Part shown: one piece after another, positions 43,951-54,859 of the stretch | Layout: each line of letters starts with the position of its first letter | Position numbering within the stretch: the first letter of the stretch is position 1 | NCBI GenBank assembly: GCA_944990035.1 | Contig: CALYLX010000128.1 | Coordinates: 744,001 to 808,000 of the forward strand | Direction: 5' to 3' | From: Clitopilus passeckerianus | Taxonomy: Eukaryota > Basidiomycota > Agaricomycetes > Agaricales > Entolomataceae | DNA length: 64,000 nt | Position numbers and translations under genes: made by a program | The notes under the pieces: model-generated | Database searches by the model: none | Told to the model about the DNA's origin: nothing | What the model saw: only the letters and a program-made list of their open reading frames with translations

Positions 43951-44663
43951 ATGGCTCAACCTTCTGCAACTCCCTCCTTACCACTCTCGTTCTCGTATGT
44001 TTTAAGCTGTCAGTGGTTAAAGCATGCTAACCAGGCAACAGACAAATCCAAAAACTCATTGATGACCTACCAAGGTTGACCGAGAAAGAGGTCACTGAGC
44101 TGGGACATAAGGACTCTAACTGTTCCATCTGCTTCGTGCCCTACTTAGCATTACTGGCCGAGGAGGAGATGGCCTTAGCAATGGATTCTCCGGCTCATCC
44201 TGTGGAGACATTGGGCGTCACACGATTATCGCAACCCTGGCAGTGCGGACACGTATTTTGCAGAAGGGAGTTGAGTGAAGTAACCCAGTTTCGCTTGTAT
44301 GGTGATACTAATCGTGTTTTTCTGGCCCTGCTCCAAAACATAGCCTCTCACAATGGATCATACAGGCCGTGAGTATCACAGACAGTGCCTAGACGAGCTG
44401 GCTACATATACTGAGATGCGCTCCCATATCCACAGAACACCGCCTGCCCAATGTGCCGACGGTCTTTCCTCAAGCCGGGCTCGACACCTGGGCCAGACGA
44501 GGCGGTTGCTTTGACTGCTGAGCAACTGTTTGGAGCAGAGACCGAAGAGGATTTGATTCGGTTGCTGGGCTTGACAACCGGGGTGTTGAATGCAGCTGAC
44601 GTTACTAGTACCCCAGCGCGACCGCGTGCACAGGATACGGAGTATTCTGGCATGTTTTCATAG
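43951..44663 (+). CDS. RING finger protein, paralogue of the gene at 35931-36557
   Basis: It starts MAQPSATPSLPLSF; an intron then gives SQIQKLIDDLPRLTEKEVTE. The RING is split: CSICFVPYLALLAEEEMALA (with a longer loop), LSQPWQCGHVFCRR, then an intron whose donor GTTGAG falls directly after the codon start GA, giving DLSQWIIQA, and another intron to NTACPMCRRSFLKPG. It ends DTEYSGMFS at 44663. CSIC, CGHVFC and CPMC provide the zinc ligands. Intron phase after CRRD and the LIDDLP motif are shared with the other RING gene in this window. The C-terminal acidic tail of that paralogue is replaced here by a short GAETEEDLIRLLGL-type segment. Likely a RING-type E3 ligase; substrate unknown. Confidence 0.78.
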
Positions 44664-45007
44664 TAGATTCAATCAGGCCCTCATATGTTCATGCGCTTTT
44701 CTATATTGTCCATCGACAAAACTATTTAAATGCACAAAAACTACGAGAAAGCGCGCCAAGATGGTTCACTTCCAACAGGGATCCGCGAAGATGTGGGAAA
44801 GACAGTCCGTGAATATGAGCGATTGGGTATTACGAAGGAACGTGTATGCAAACAAATTAGTGAGAGGGCGTGAAACCGGTAACGCAACCGCTCGTTTGAG
44901 ATCATAAGTAGCGGAGATAAACAACAGCGGTACGATATGAAACCACAAATCAAAGCAAACGAAAAGAAGCTATTTAGTTCTTCCGGCAGAACCTGAAAAG
45001 ATTGCGC
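44664..45007. other. Region between convergent RING and chitin synthase genes
   Basis: No clear gene. If the last intron of chitin synthase is used (donor near 45082, acceptor near 44995), its final exon lies in this region. Confidence 0.4.
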
Positions 45008-48000
45008 TTAAAGAAGTAGTACAAGCACTATATGATTCGTTAATGACAATTCTGCGTTCCCAAGGACAGGAATAGAACTTACTCCTGAGAATCGTACAGC
45101 TGCCAATGCGAAGGTAGAGTACAGAATCACACCGAAGTATGTATTCTGCTTCTTGGTCTGGTGTTCCTCATCTGCTTTAGCATTCCCGCTGGGCAAGCCA
45201 TTAATGTTCTCGATAGCAATAGCAAGGGCGGCGTTTGAGAGCATCCAGGCAGCTACGAGACGGGTACGGAAGGTCTTGTTCTCGTCATCCATAGTCGGTT
45301 TCTCAGGCACTTCCTTCACCTCGACCTTGGTGATAGCGCGGGTAACAGTCTCCTTGAATTGAGCGTCGACATCCTCTTGGTTCCTGGCGGTATCGACGAC
45401 GACGGCTGCTTCGGAGTCCTTCGCTTTGGATGATGAAACGGAGGGTAGCGCCTCTTCCTTATCGCTTCCCTTAGTACCCCAGGATACATCGTGAAGATTG
45501 CAGAATGCGTAGACGTTGAGGACATTCGTAAAGCTAGGCGCCAAGCAGAGGTATTGGAAGAAACTGGAGAACATGTGCCAGGGATCGCGCTGGACGCACA
45601 ACAGGTTACTGAACCGAAGAGGGACCAAATGCCAAAAGAACTCACGTAGAGGAAGGATGCGAAGAAGTAGATGCCGAAAGTGGAAACCATGGCGGCGATG
45701 AGAGCACCAACAGGAGGGACGAAGAAAGTCTTGATGACTTCGCCGACACTCTTGTTTTTCAGTAATGCAGGGATGTTCTGAATCAAACGTCTTAGTGTAC
45801 TGAGGTTGATAGATACCCTCATTCGTCACCTTGAATGACAATGCCGTAAGCCAGAAGGAGCAGACCAAGAGATAGACAGCAAGAACACCGTACACCCTGG
45901 TAGATGAATATCAGCCCATTTTTTCTTTGTCTCCTCTAAGATGAAATACTGACCAAAGAGTAATGGTATAAGCAAGCCGCTCTCCTTTGGGTCGGTTACC
46001 AAGAGCGAGAATAAATTGAAGCGCTAAGAAAGCCAGGTACGTCCACTTCAAACCAAGATTTATCCAATGAGTCTATCAGATGAACGTTAGCCAGATCCAC
46101 AAGTATACAGGGTCAGATACATACGACAGCCTCTGTGCCGAAGATCACGATGCCTTGGGAAGGGAGGAGATCGATGATGATGCTGAAAGTGAGCCACAAG
46201 TTGGCCAGAGCGAACCAAGAGAAAACCAGTGATGCGATATTGTACTAATTCAGTGCTGTTAGCCAATAGAAATGCGCACCAGAGAAGATCACATACGAGG
46301 GCCTGGATATGGAAGAAGAACATGCGGATGATTCCATGTCCGGACTGGTAGAACCTGTGGAAATTGACAATTGCATACTAATGGAGCGAACATCATTAGA
46401 ATTATAGAAAGCGAGGAAGCGGAGGCACAGCAGCCACTTACGACGGAAGCAGCGAAAGAGCCATTGAGCCATCGACGACGTTGACCGATCAATTCTGGGG
46501 CGGTTTCCGGTACATCGGTTTCGGCCTTCGACGGCTTAACGTAGGTCAAGGTCCACCTGTCGTTGGCTTTGGCAACGAGTTCAAAACAGAGGATACGGTC
46601 CTCAGCTAAGAACATATTCTTGGTGAAGATGTTCATCCCATAGATACCCTTGGGGCCAAGACGATCGGCGAGCGAGTGGTCACCGTGGAAGTATTGGTCG
46701 AGGGGACGGCCAAGAATAGCACGGAATCGGTAGGCCGAGAATGCACCAGGAAGCACAGACACGTATCCAAAACTGGATTCAAGAGGCTTGTCTGCAAAGG
46801 CATGTGAGTTGCTAAGTACTCTGCAACCTGAGGAGCGAACGTACCAAGAATGTTGGACATCTTGTACTCAAAGTTCTGCGCGGCAACCAAGGGGTTAAGC
46901 AGCTTCTTTCCACCCTTGATCATGGCGTGGATTTCACCACAGCACCCTCCAAGATGAGGGTCGTTATAGAAAGCCTCCCAGAGGTAATAGATAGATTTAT
47001 GGCCTGGCTTGGTACCAGCATCAATGAGAACACAGATCTCAGGCTACAGCAGGTCTGTGAGAATAGGCACAGATAACAATAGATCCGGTATTACATACGT
47101 TGATCATCTTGCCGATAGCATTAAACAACCAACGATGAGAGTTGATCTTCTTCTGATTCTTAGCTTTCAGCACAAATATGATTTGCACAGGAACCAAGTT
47201 GAGAGGATCATTGGCTTGAGGAAGCACGAGTTGAGGCGTGGCGTCCACGGACAGTTGAGTTGTGTACTACGGAGCCCATCATTCAGTTACTCCACACTCA
47301 TGCTGTGCATCGGGGTTGCAGTACCCACCTCAAAGATGTGAGCGACGGTATCCTTGCCGTCGACTTGCTTCTTCATGATACCATCCTGGTAAACACCGAC
47401 GGTGGCAAGAAGATCCAGAACGCTCTTGTCCATCGGCTCGAGACCGTCGACTATAAGAGCGACGGTGATTTTTTGCCATCCTGGCACTCCTTCCTCCGCA
47501 GTCCTTCTCCAGTATTTGCTTTGCTTAGTTTTGCAAATGTCACGAATGTTCAACATGACGCCGTGCAAAGTTCGAGCGTAAAGAGTCTTGTCCTCGTTGT
47601 AAGAGGTTACGGCGATGAGCATCTCCGTTTCACGGTTGTACATCTTTGTTCTCAAAGAATAACCGTTCGCCTCACTGAAGTCGTCAGGGTCGCAGGTTGC
47701 TGCCGTGTAACGCATGTGCCTAATGGCGTTATCGAGTATTAGCGACGCCAATTGGTCAAAAGGTCACTCGAAACGAGAACTCACGAAAATTCGGTCGTCT
47801 TGGACGACGTGTACTTGGCCTCGGTGGCAGAGAAAATGGGAGTGGGAACGGGATATTCTGCGATGAAATTTCCTTGTGTGAGCTTGACCTTGCGAGTCAC
47901 ACCGCGCTTGATGGTTTGACGTCTTCGCCATGCCGACTCGACTCCGTTAGTAGAGGTGGACATGACAGACGCAGGACGGCCGAAAGAATTGGGGTCAACA

Positions 48001-48327
48001 GCACTATGAATTAATATATTTGAGTTGAGAAAATATTGGCTTTGAAAAAGTTGCATGTGTGACGTACGGTGGTGGGTAGAGGCCGCCAACGAAGCCGCCT
48101 TGACTGGTCAAAGGCTGCTTTTCGATTTCCTCATCATCATAATCTCCTCGGTCGACCAGAGACGTTGAGCTCTGGTACGCACGAGGTAGAGAGGCTGTAC
48201 TTTCAAAAGGTGACCGCTCGGGTTCTTGAAAGTGAGTCTGGCGTGGCCGGTCAGCGAAAGGGTCTGAATAACCCTCGCTACCGTTGTAAGAGTTTTGGCC
48301 AGAGAGAGGAGGACGATTTGCAGCCAT
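45008..48327 (-). CDS. Chitin synthase (class I-III type)
   Basis: It starts [20 protein letters not shown] at 48327. After a disordered N-terminus come [20 protein letters not shown] and the chitin synthase N-domain, then [117 protein letters not shown] (EDR), [20 protein letters not shown] (the Q.RRW motif) and the C-terminal membrane segments ([20 protein letters not shown] and later). The enzyme polymerises UDP-GlcNAc into chitin at the plasma membrane. The [11 protein letters not shown] and HGDHSLADR blocks fit class III of basidiomycetes better than I or II, but I cannot prove that. A dozen introns. The extreme C-terminus is uncertain: a GTAAGT donor at 45082 suggests one more exon below 45000. 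Confidence 0.92.
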
Positions 48328-48688
48328 TCTTGTCGTTAGAAGAAAGGAAGGGAGGAGGCTTTGTGTTGAACGTCAACGCTCAACTCTGCTTTTGTATCGT
48401 TGTTTGCAACGAGGCGATGTAATGTCACGGCTCGCGTTTTTATTTATTTGCTTGAGAAGAAACCGCTGATTACCGGCTTAGTCTATCTGTGACCTTCCCC
48501 TTGCCACTGCCACCCTAAATGCTGCGCTCCATCGTTCGAACCCCGTAGAGACGGAAAAATAAAAATACATTTTGTCATTTCGATATGTACCAGTCACCAG
48601 TCTTCACATGCTCATCATCCCGGCAATACCACTAGCCGTGATATATATTTGAGAGAATAGTATCCGAACGTTTGTTTTCAGCTCCCAA
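48328..48688. other. Divergent promoter region between chitin synthase and a GST-like gene
   Basis: About 360 bp; contains an AT-rich TGATATATATTTG stretch near 48638, roughly 45 bp upstream of the GST-like ATG. Nothing else recognised. Confidence 0.4.
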
Positions 48689-49970
48689 ATGTTGCCTGTA
48701 ATCCTCTACCGTTACAATGCCTCACCCTTTTCCTGGAAGGCAGACCGCATGCTACTCCTCAAGAACATACCACACAAAACAGTCAATGTGAGCAACGAAC
48801 CTGCACGTCACATCATCACCCAATGTCCTAAGCTTCCGGAAAGGTCTCCATGATGTTACCACGTCCAGAAATTTCTGATCTCTTAGGCATAACATATCGC
48901 CGAATTCCAATCCTTGCCATTGGCAACGATGTCTACTGCGACACCAGGTGCGACCCTTACAACTTGGTCCGATCTTTCTCTTGTAATTGACTCTCTTTAG
49001 CCTCATTGCGACCGCCCTCGAAAGGCACTTTCCTGCCTCCGCAGGTTATGGCACACTTTTCCCCGCAAACAAGTCGTCTGGGAACACAGACGGCGCCCTA
49101 ATGAGGCTCGTGTCTAAACATGTTGCAGATGACGTGCTGTTTCCCCTGGCACCTGCTTTCCTGCCCTGGGACCAGTTCCCTAAGCAATTCCTGAAGGACA
49201 GAAGCACGGTGAGCGCTATAAAGGCTCATGAATGTGATCGAAGGCTCAGCGCCCACCGCAATCATGTAGATGGTCGGAAGAGATATTGATATTGCCGCTA
49301 ATGTCAAATCGCGCGGTCCAGCGTTAACAACCCTTTCATCTTATCTGGTCAGTTCATTTGGCACAATGAATTCAATCAATCATTTACACTCCTGCCAATG
49401 TCAAGGCCTTGATCGAGCAACAGCTAAAAGACGGGAGGAAATGGCTCTTTGATACGGAGACACCTAGTTTGGCGGATTTATCTGTGCACTTTGTCTTCCA
49501 ATGGATACAAGGCATGGGATCTGCGGAGAGCCTCTTCGATAAGACGGCCTTCCCACATGCGCTCGAGGTAAGCTCCTTCTACTTCTCGCTTCGATGCAAT
49601 TTTCTGACCTTCTTTGGTTCAGTGGATTACACGCTTGTCGACTTACTTCGAAGACCTCAAAGCCAAACGAACACTTGAGGAAAAGGTCAATGGACATCAG
49701 GCAGCAGACATGATCCTATCATCGAGCCATGCTTCGTACGATGTTGTCGGGTTCGACACCCCGCAAGCAGCACAACTGGGCCTCAAGCCTAACCAACAAG
49801 TACAAGTCGCGCCAATTGATACAGGGAGGAACTTTCCGACAACTGGGAAGCTCGTGGCGTTCAGCAAGGAGGAGATTATCCTTGAAGTGCAGGGGAAGAA
49901 CGGGTTGCTGCGTTGTCATTTCCCAAGAATCGGATTCTTCGTTGTGCCAGTGCCAGGCAGTAAACTATAG
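48689..49970 (+). CDS. Glutathione S-transferase-like protein with extra C-terminal beta-rich domain
   Basis: It starts MLPVILYRYNASPFSWKADR and reads MLLLKNIPHKTVN, then after an intron MLPRPEISDLLGITYRRIPI, LAIGNDVYCDT and SLIATALERHFPAS, a thioredoxin-fold GST N-domain. The helical C-domain includes KHVADDVLFPLAPAFLPWDQ, REIDIAANVKSRG..LTTLSS, EQQLKDGRKWLFDTETPSLA and DLSVHFVFQWIQGM. About 100 further residues follow (GFDTPQAAQLGLKPNQQVQV, TGKLVAFSKEEIILEVQGKN, LRCHFPRIGFFVVPV), ending PGSKL at 49970; they look beta-rich and are not part of a normal GST. Fungal proteins of this layout are known only as hypothetical; activity is unknown. A damaged tandem copy follows at 50096-51370. Confidence 0.82.
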
Positions 49971-50095
49971 CCTCTAGTGCGTCGAGTCTAGTTGGAAATA
50001 TCTTATCATTTTGTGTACCAATCAATATCATCCCGGCCATACCAAGCCGTGGTTTACTACGGGGGAGCATCCGTCGGTTCGCTTTCGACTCTCAC

Positions 50096-51370
50096 TTGGC
50101 CCCTGTAATCCTCTACCGTTACGATGGTTCCCCTTACTCGCGGAAGGCAGCCCGTATGCTACTACTCAAGAATATACCCTACAAGATAGTTAATGTGAGC
50201 AAACGAATCTGCAATATCATCATCAACCTTTGGTCCTGAGAATCAGGAAAGGTCCCCAAGATCTTACCACGTCCAGACCTCTCTGATCTGTTGGGCATAG
50301 TATACCGCCGAATTCCAATCCTCGCAATTGGAAACGACGTCTTCTGTGATACTAGGTGTGATCTTCACCATCTAGTCTTCGTATGCTCGATTGACTTTCT
50401 CTAGCCTCATTGCGACCGCCCTTGAAAGGCATTTTCCTGCCTCCGCAGGCCATGGCACGCTGTTTCCTGCAAACAAGTCATCTGGGAACGCGGACGGCGC
50501 CCTGGCGACACTTGTCTCCAAACACGTTGCAGATGATGTGCTTTTCCCACTCGCAGTCGCTCTGGTGCCGTGGGATAAGTTCCCAAAGCCCTTCTTAGAG
50601 GACAGGAGCAAGGTGAGCGCTGCTTCTACCACAACGAAATGAAGGACTCTGAACGCCCATTGCACCCATCTAGTTGCTGGGGAGGGACATTGATCCCGTT
50701 GTATTCATCAACTCGCGAGGTCAAGCATTGGCGACACTTTCATCTTATCTGGTCGGTTCATTCTGACAGAAAGGAATTCTTAGACCAGTCATTTACTCAC
50801 CTGTCAATGTCAAGGCCTTGTTTGAGCAACAATTGAAAGATGGCAGGAAATGGCTCTTTTATACGGAGGCACCTGGTTTGGCCGACTTATCTGTCCACTT
50901 CATCTTACAATGGATACAAGGTATGGAACCAGCCCAGAACCTCTTCGACAGAGCGGCCTTCCCGCATGCACTTGAGGTAAGCTTTATGCACGTCTTGTGC
51001 TGATCCAAATCTCAGCTCTTCATTTGGTCTAGTGGATTGCCCGCTTGTCGACTTATATCGAAGAACTCGAAGCTGAACGAAAGCTTGAAGAAGAGATTAT
51101 TGGAGATCAAGCAGCAAGCATAATCGTGTCTCGAATCCCGCTCCCCATGAACCCACGGGGTTTGACGCCGCACAAGCAGTACAACTAGGAGTCGAGCTTA
51201 ACCAAGAAGTACTTGTCGCACCAGTTGACTCGGGCAAGGACTACCCGACGGCTGGGAAACTCGTCACTTTGAGCAAGCAGGAAATTATACTTGAAGTCCG
51301 GGGTAAGAACGGATTGCTGCGTTGTCATTTCCCAAAGATCGGATTCTCCATTGTGCCGCTGGCCAGATAG
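50096..51370 (+). pseudogene. Broken tandem copy of the GST-like gene at 48689
   Basis: Every exon of the upstream gene has a close counterpart: APVILYRYDGSPYSRKAARM, YRRIPILAIGNDVFC, SLIATALERHFPASAGHGTL, LLGRDIDPVVFINSRGQALA, FEQQLKDGRKWLFYTEAPGL and WIARLSTYIEELEAERKLEE. But the start ATG is replaced by CTT (the first codon region reads CACTTGGCC at 50094) and I find no in-frame ATG upstream. Near 51150 one base is missing (47 nt against 48 in the upstream copy), so the frame reads into a stop at 51187, while GFDAAQAVQLGVELNQE and LLRCHFPKIGFSIVPL continue in the next frame to TAG 51368-51370. Splice sites are otherwise kept, so decay is young or partial; a TTG start and a shortened protein remain possible. 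Confidence 0.75.
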
Positions 51371-51445
51371 TAAACAGTGGTCTGGTAGGTCTAGTTTAAT
51401 TAGTGAAAATAATTCGAAGTGAAAAGCCGACCGCTCGCTTTAAAG

Positions 51446-52168
51446 TCAAGCGTAGACTTGTTTACAACGATTTTCAAAGGCTTCGATCATCTGCTTTGAA
51501 ACCTGCGAAAAAAAGGTGGAAGAAACCGAGTTATACAGTGGATTGGCGAAAGTATATGCCAGGTCGAATTTGACTAATGTCCGTGCATCATCAGGTCTTG
51601 TCGCATTAGACGGTTCAAATCTCCATGTTGTCTGCAGGGACGTAAACAGTGGTGTTGAAGATGAAGCGACAGCCTGAAACAGAGAGGGAGTTTAGCACAG
51701 GTTTAGCAGCTATTCACAGGGTAGAAAACATACCTGGACTGATTGGTATGGGGTACAAGTCACCCTGCTGATGTAGCTCTCCGTAAATGCGAGGAACCCG
51801 ACGGTAAGCTCAGCCTCCATCACAGAACGGACTGAATGTGTTTTATTCTCTAACGCTCGGGGTTCAGGGGCAGGACCAGAGACAATTCTTGATCCAGTGC
51901 AGAACGGAAGGAAGTGGTGGTAGGAAGCCACGTCTGCCACTACATTGTACAAGTCCTTCTGTCGGTAGCTTGTCAAACCATTGAGGTCAGATATGAGTGT
52001 AATCGCATACAAAACTCACGGAAGAACTTTGGATTCGCTGTAGACCTTGTTTTGGTCACTGCCGGAACCGGAGAAGTTGGGAAGGACAGACGTCAGGAAA
52101 GACCGTCGGGAGTGTATGAGAGGAGCTTGCAAAGTTCTACCCAAATGTGCAGCACCACGACAGAACAT
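51446..52168 (-). CDS. COQ10: COQ10-like coenzyme Q-binding START domain protein
   Basis: From ATG 52168: MFCRGAAHLGRTLQAPLIHS then RRSFLTSVLPNFSG, an Arg/Ser-rich mitochondrial presequence. After an intron, YRQKDLYNVVADVASYHHFL and PFCTGSRIVSG form the polyketide-cyclase/START motif (LY.VVADV..Y..FLPFC), then VMEAELTVGFLAFTESYISR, VTCTPYQSVQ and, past another intron, TTWRFEPSN, VKFDLAYTFANPLYNSVSST and FFSQVSKQMIEAFENRCKQV, ending YA with TGA at 51446-51448. COQ10 binds ubiquinone in the mitochondrial inner membrane and delivers it for respiration and Q synthesis. The length of about 200 residues is normal. The zinc-knuckle gene lies upstream on the same strand. Confidence 0.93.
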
Positions 52169-52462
52169 TTTGCGGAGAACCTGCACCCCTCTACAATGTC
52201 AGTGTTCTCGTCGATGACAGGATAGTAAATAAAGCGGTTGACGGGCGTCACCGACGCGGTGCACATTATTTGGCGCAGTTTAGCCTCAAGAGATGTCAAA
52301 ACTTCGACGGCACACTCGAGATATATGTATTCAGGTAGCGTCTAGAGTACTGAACAGAACGGATCGTTACGAAAAAATGATACCTGATAATGCTAACGTA
52401 GACGTATCACAATATTGAAATAAGAATGCATATGGAAATGCCACGGGATTGGAACGGTATTC

Positions 52463-53249
52463 TTAAACAACGTATTCGGTAGCCTCTGGGCAGTCCCTAG
52501 CGATCTGTAGGCGTGCATAAGTATGGATGTATGCGGTGGAAATACAATGAACATACATGTCCTTCCAGATGGCACTTGAAACAAGTCTTACTCTTGGCCG
52601 GGCCAGAGCTATTATCAACCATGCTGCTTCCAGGTGCAGCAAGACAGTCCCTGAGCAAATGTGAGTCATCTAAAAGCCCATATCCAACTCCAACGCACCT
52701 CGCCATGTGGTTCGGGCCGCCACAGCGATAGCACTTCACAGGGGGTAAGGTGGAGGTATTCAGGGCACGCCCCGGAGGTGGTGCACGAGGCGCGAATCCG
52801 CCGACGCTGCCGTTGGGACAGACACGAGCAATGTGGCCCAAACGGCCACAGTTCTGCCAAGCAGTTAGTTCTGGCATAAGCGCGACAAATATATGCGTAC
52901 ATAACACTTCTGGTTACCATTTTGTGCCTGGAGCCTCAGGCTGGGGCACTCAGCTATAATGAATGTCAGCGTCTGGAGACTTCTATACAGGAGCGAAGAC
53001 AGACCTTGGATGTGTCCAACCCCACCACAAGAGTAACATTGTTTGGATGCAACGGTACGAGGGGAAGGGCAAGCAGACGATTCATGTCCAGGTTGACGAC
53101 AGTTGTAGCAAAGCCTCTGCTCCGAAGTGCAGTTCTCGGCAATATGGCCAACTGTGGAGGTTGTCAGTGTCGAATTTCGAGGAGGGCCATAGTGGTGACG
53201 CACGGTTGCCACACTTGAAGCAGCCTTTCTTGTTGATTTGGTATGCCAT
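52463..53249 (-). CDS. GIS2: CCHC zinc-knuckle protein (GIS2/CNBP/byr3-like)
   Basis: It starts MAYQINKKGCFKCGN and, after introns are removed, shows six zinc knuckles of the CX2CX4HX4C form: CFKCGNLGHIAENC, CYNCRQPGHESSAC, CYSCGGVGHIQAEC, CYNCGRLGHIARVC, CYRCGGPNHMARDC and CFKCHLEGHIARDC, separated by a Gly/Pro/Arg linker (SVGGFAPRAPPPGRALN) between the fourth and fifth. It ends PEATEYVV with TAA at 52463-52465. Five introns cut within or between knuckles, several of them directly inside a CCHC motif. GIS2-type proteins bind G-rich or translationally regulated mRNAs and associate with polysomes and stress granules. Relatives usually have seven knuckles; I find six. Confidence 0.92.
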
Positions 53250-54859
53250 TCTCAAACTACACCGAGCCAACGTTCACGAATCATCCCAGAAACGCCTGTC
53301 TGTAACCACCACATACCTCCTGTCTCCCGCTTCCTGCAGCCGCTTGCCTTCAACCGCCTCCGTGAAAGAGTGTTTGTAAAGGTGTTGTGGATGCTGTGCT
53401 CAACAAGCGCCCTGTTGTCGACGCCAGCAAAGCCAGCCCTAAATTCACTTTTGCCAAGCACCACACCTCTGTGTCACACACTTTTGTATTCGATGAAAAT
53501 GTTCATCCCTTTGGAAGTTCTTGGGTGACTTAAAGACAGTTGAATATGCTAGCTAATTTCAATTTGGCCGCAGATTCTTATGGAGAATGACGAGCTTCTT
53601 GAATCTTGGTCGCCACAGGGTTCAGGAACTTCCACAACACTACAATTCTTGGCCACATCCAGCGCTCGAAACGCTCAGAAATACAGACCCCCATTGCTCG
53701 CGCCTCACCGAGTCAGTTCTGGAATTCCGCTAACCGACTATGGCACAGAGTTGACCTAACTTTGGGATAATATGACTGAACAAGAGAACACCGATCAAAG
53801 GGCCGTGATGGGTGCTGTTCATCGATGAAATTCCATGCACATGTTTGTATTTTGAAAGACAGGTCGGAGGCATTCCATTCGTTTCCATTGCTTCGCGGAT
53901 AGGTCCAGGTGTTATCGATGGATGTCAGGAGCCACGAACCCTGATCTGACGAATGGAGAAGTTTCGTCATCAGTCACTGTAATATAAAAGACTTTCGAAT
54001 GCGAAAAAAATTCCAATTGACCCTCGTTCTTGTGTCTTTCGCTGGGGCTACCTAGAGCTTACCTTCCAACGGCTAGGCGACCTTCGGACGCTCGCGTCCA
54101 TCGCGCTTCTTGTTAGGGTGTAAACAGTTGTCTATTGAGGCAAGTGTTCCAATTTCCATGCTCTTCCTTGTGTTTAACGACATGGTTCGTGATCAGCGCA
54201 GATTGGGATGATCCCCTCGATCGACATCGTTCATCACCCTATCAACAAGCGACGTAACGAGCGAGCGAAGCATGGCTTGCTGCTTGTGAGGCCAGCTATA
54301 GATCCTTGTCCGTAGTATATAATCTTCACTTTTCATTTCCGCTGGCCTAATTAATTTCCTTGCAGCTTCCGGCATGATAAGCACGCGTGGAGATGCGCCT
54401 CAACTCCGTCTCCGGTTCATCATGAGGTTCACCAAAAAAGTACGATTCCTATATGGGTTTATTACATCGATTTTGATTTAAATCAGATACAGCTCAAGGC
54501 AACTCGTGGTTCTCCCGCGATGGTTTTCCCTCGCCATCATCATTCATTATCCAATACGCTATCTGTGTGGTCATCCGAAAGCAGGTCAGCAGGGCTTGGC
54601 TCCTGGTAGGGCCAGATGGGGTTCCAGGCGAGGTGTATATCAACTAGGTATCTCGGCGAGTGGTTAGGGATGCGATCGGCACAGGAACATGACGATTCTT
54701 ACTCATCACGAGGAAAAACATATCGCTAATCCACTGTCAACGTAGATAACGGTACCCACAGGTAGATAACCGACCACTTGCGGGCTGTATATTACTGTGT
54801 TACCGTCTGTATCATCTCAAACGCCTTGCCCACCTCTAATCGCGTCACTCTTTCTCACC
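53250..54859. other. Gene-poor 1.6-kb region
   Basis: The longest stretch without a supported gene. Only short open frames occur (for example 53713-53970 and 54193-54384, both minus), with no family resemblance I recognise, no tandem repeat, no inverted repeat ends and no RNA gene noticed. Confidence 0.5.

Noticed and set aside
43951..44663. Frameshift in the second RING gene between FCRR and the tryptophan motif
   Set aside because: Using the donor GTTGAG directly after GA (the same position as in the RING paralogue) keeps the frame and yields DLSQWIIQA, so no lesion is needed.
48527..48560. GTTCGAACCCC as a tRNA B box
   Set aside because: No matching acceptor stem, A box or cloverleaf could be built around it by eye.
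53713..53970. Minus-strand open frame as a small gene
   Set aside because: No family resemblance, no clear splice signals and no conserved motif; length is within chance for this composition.
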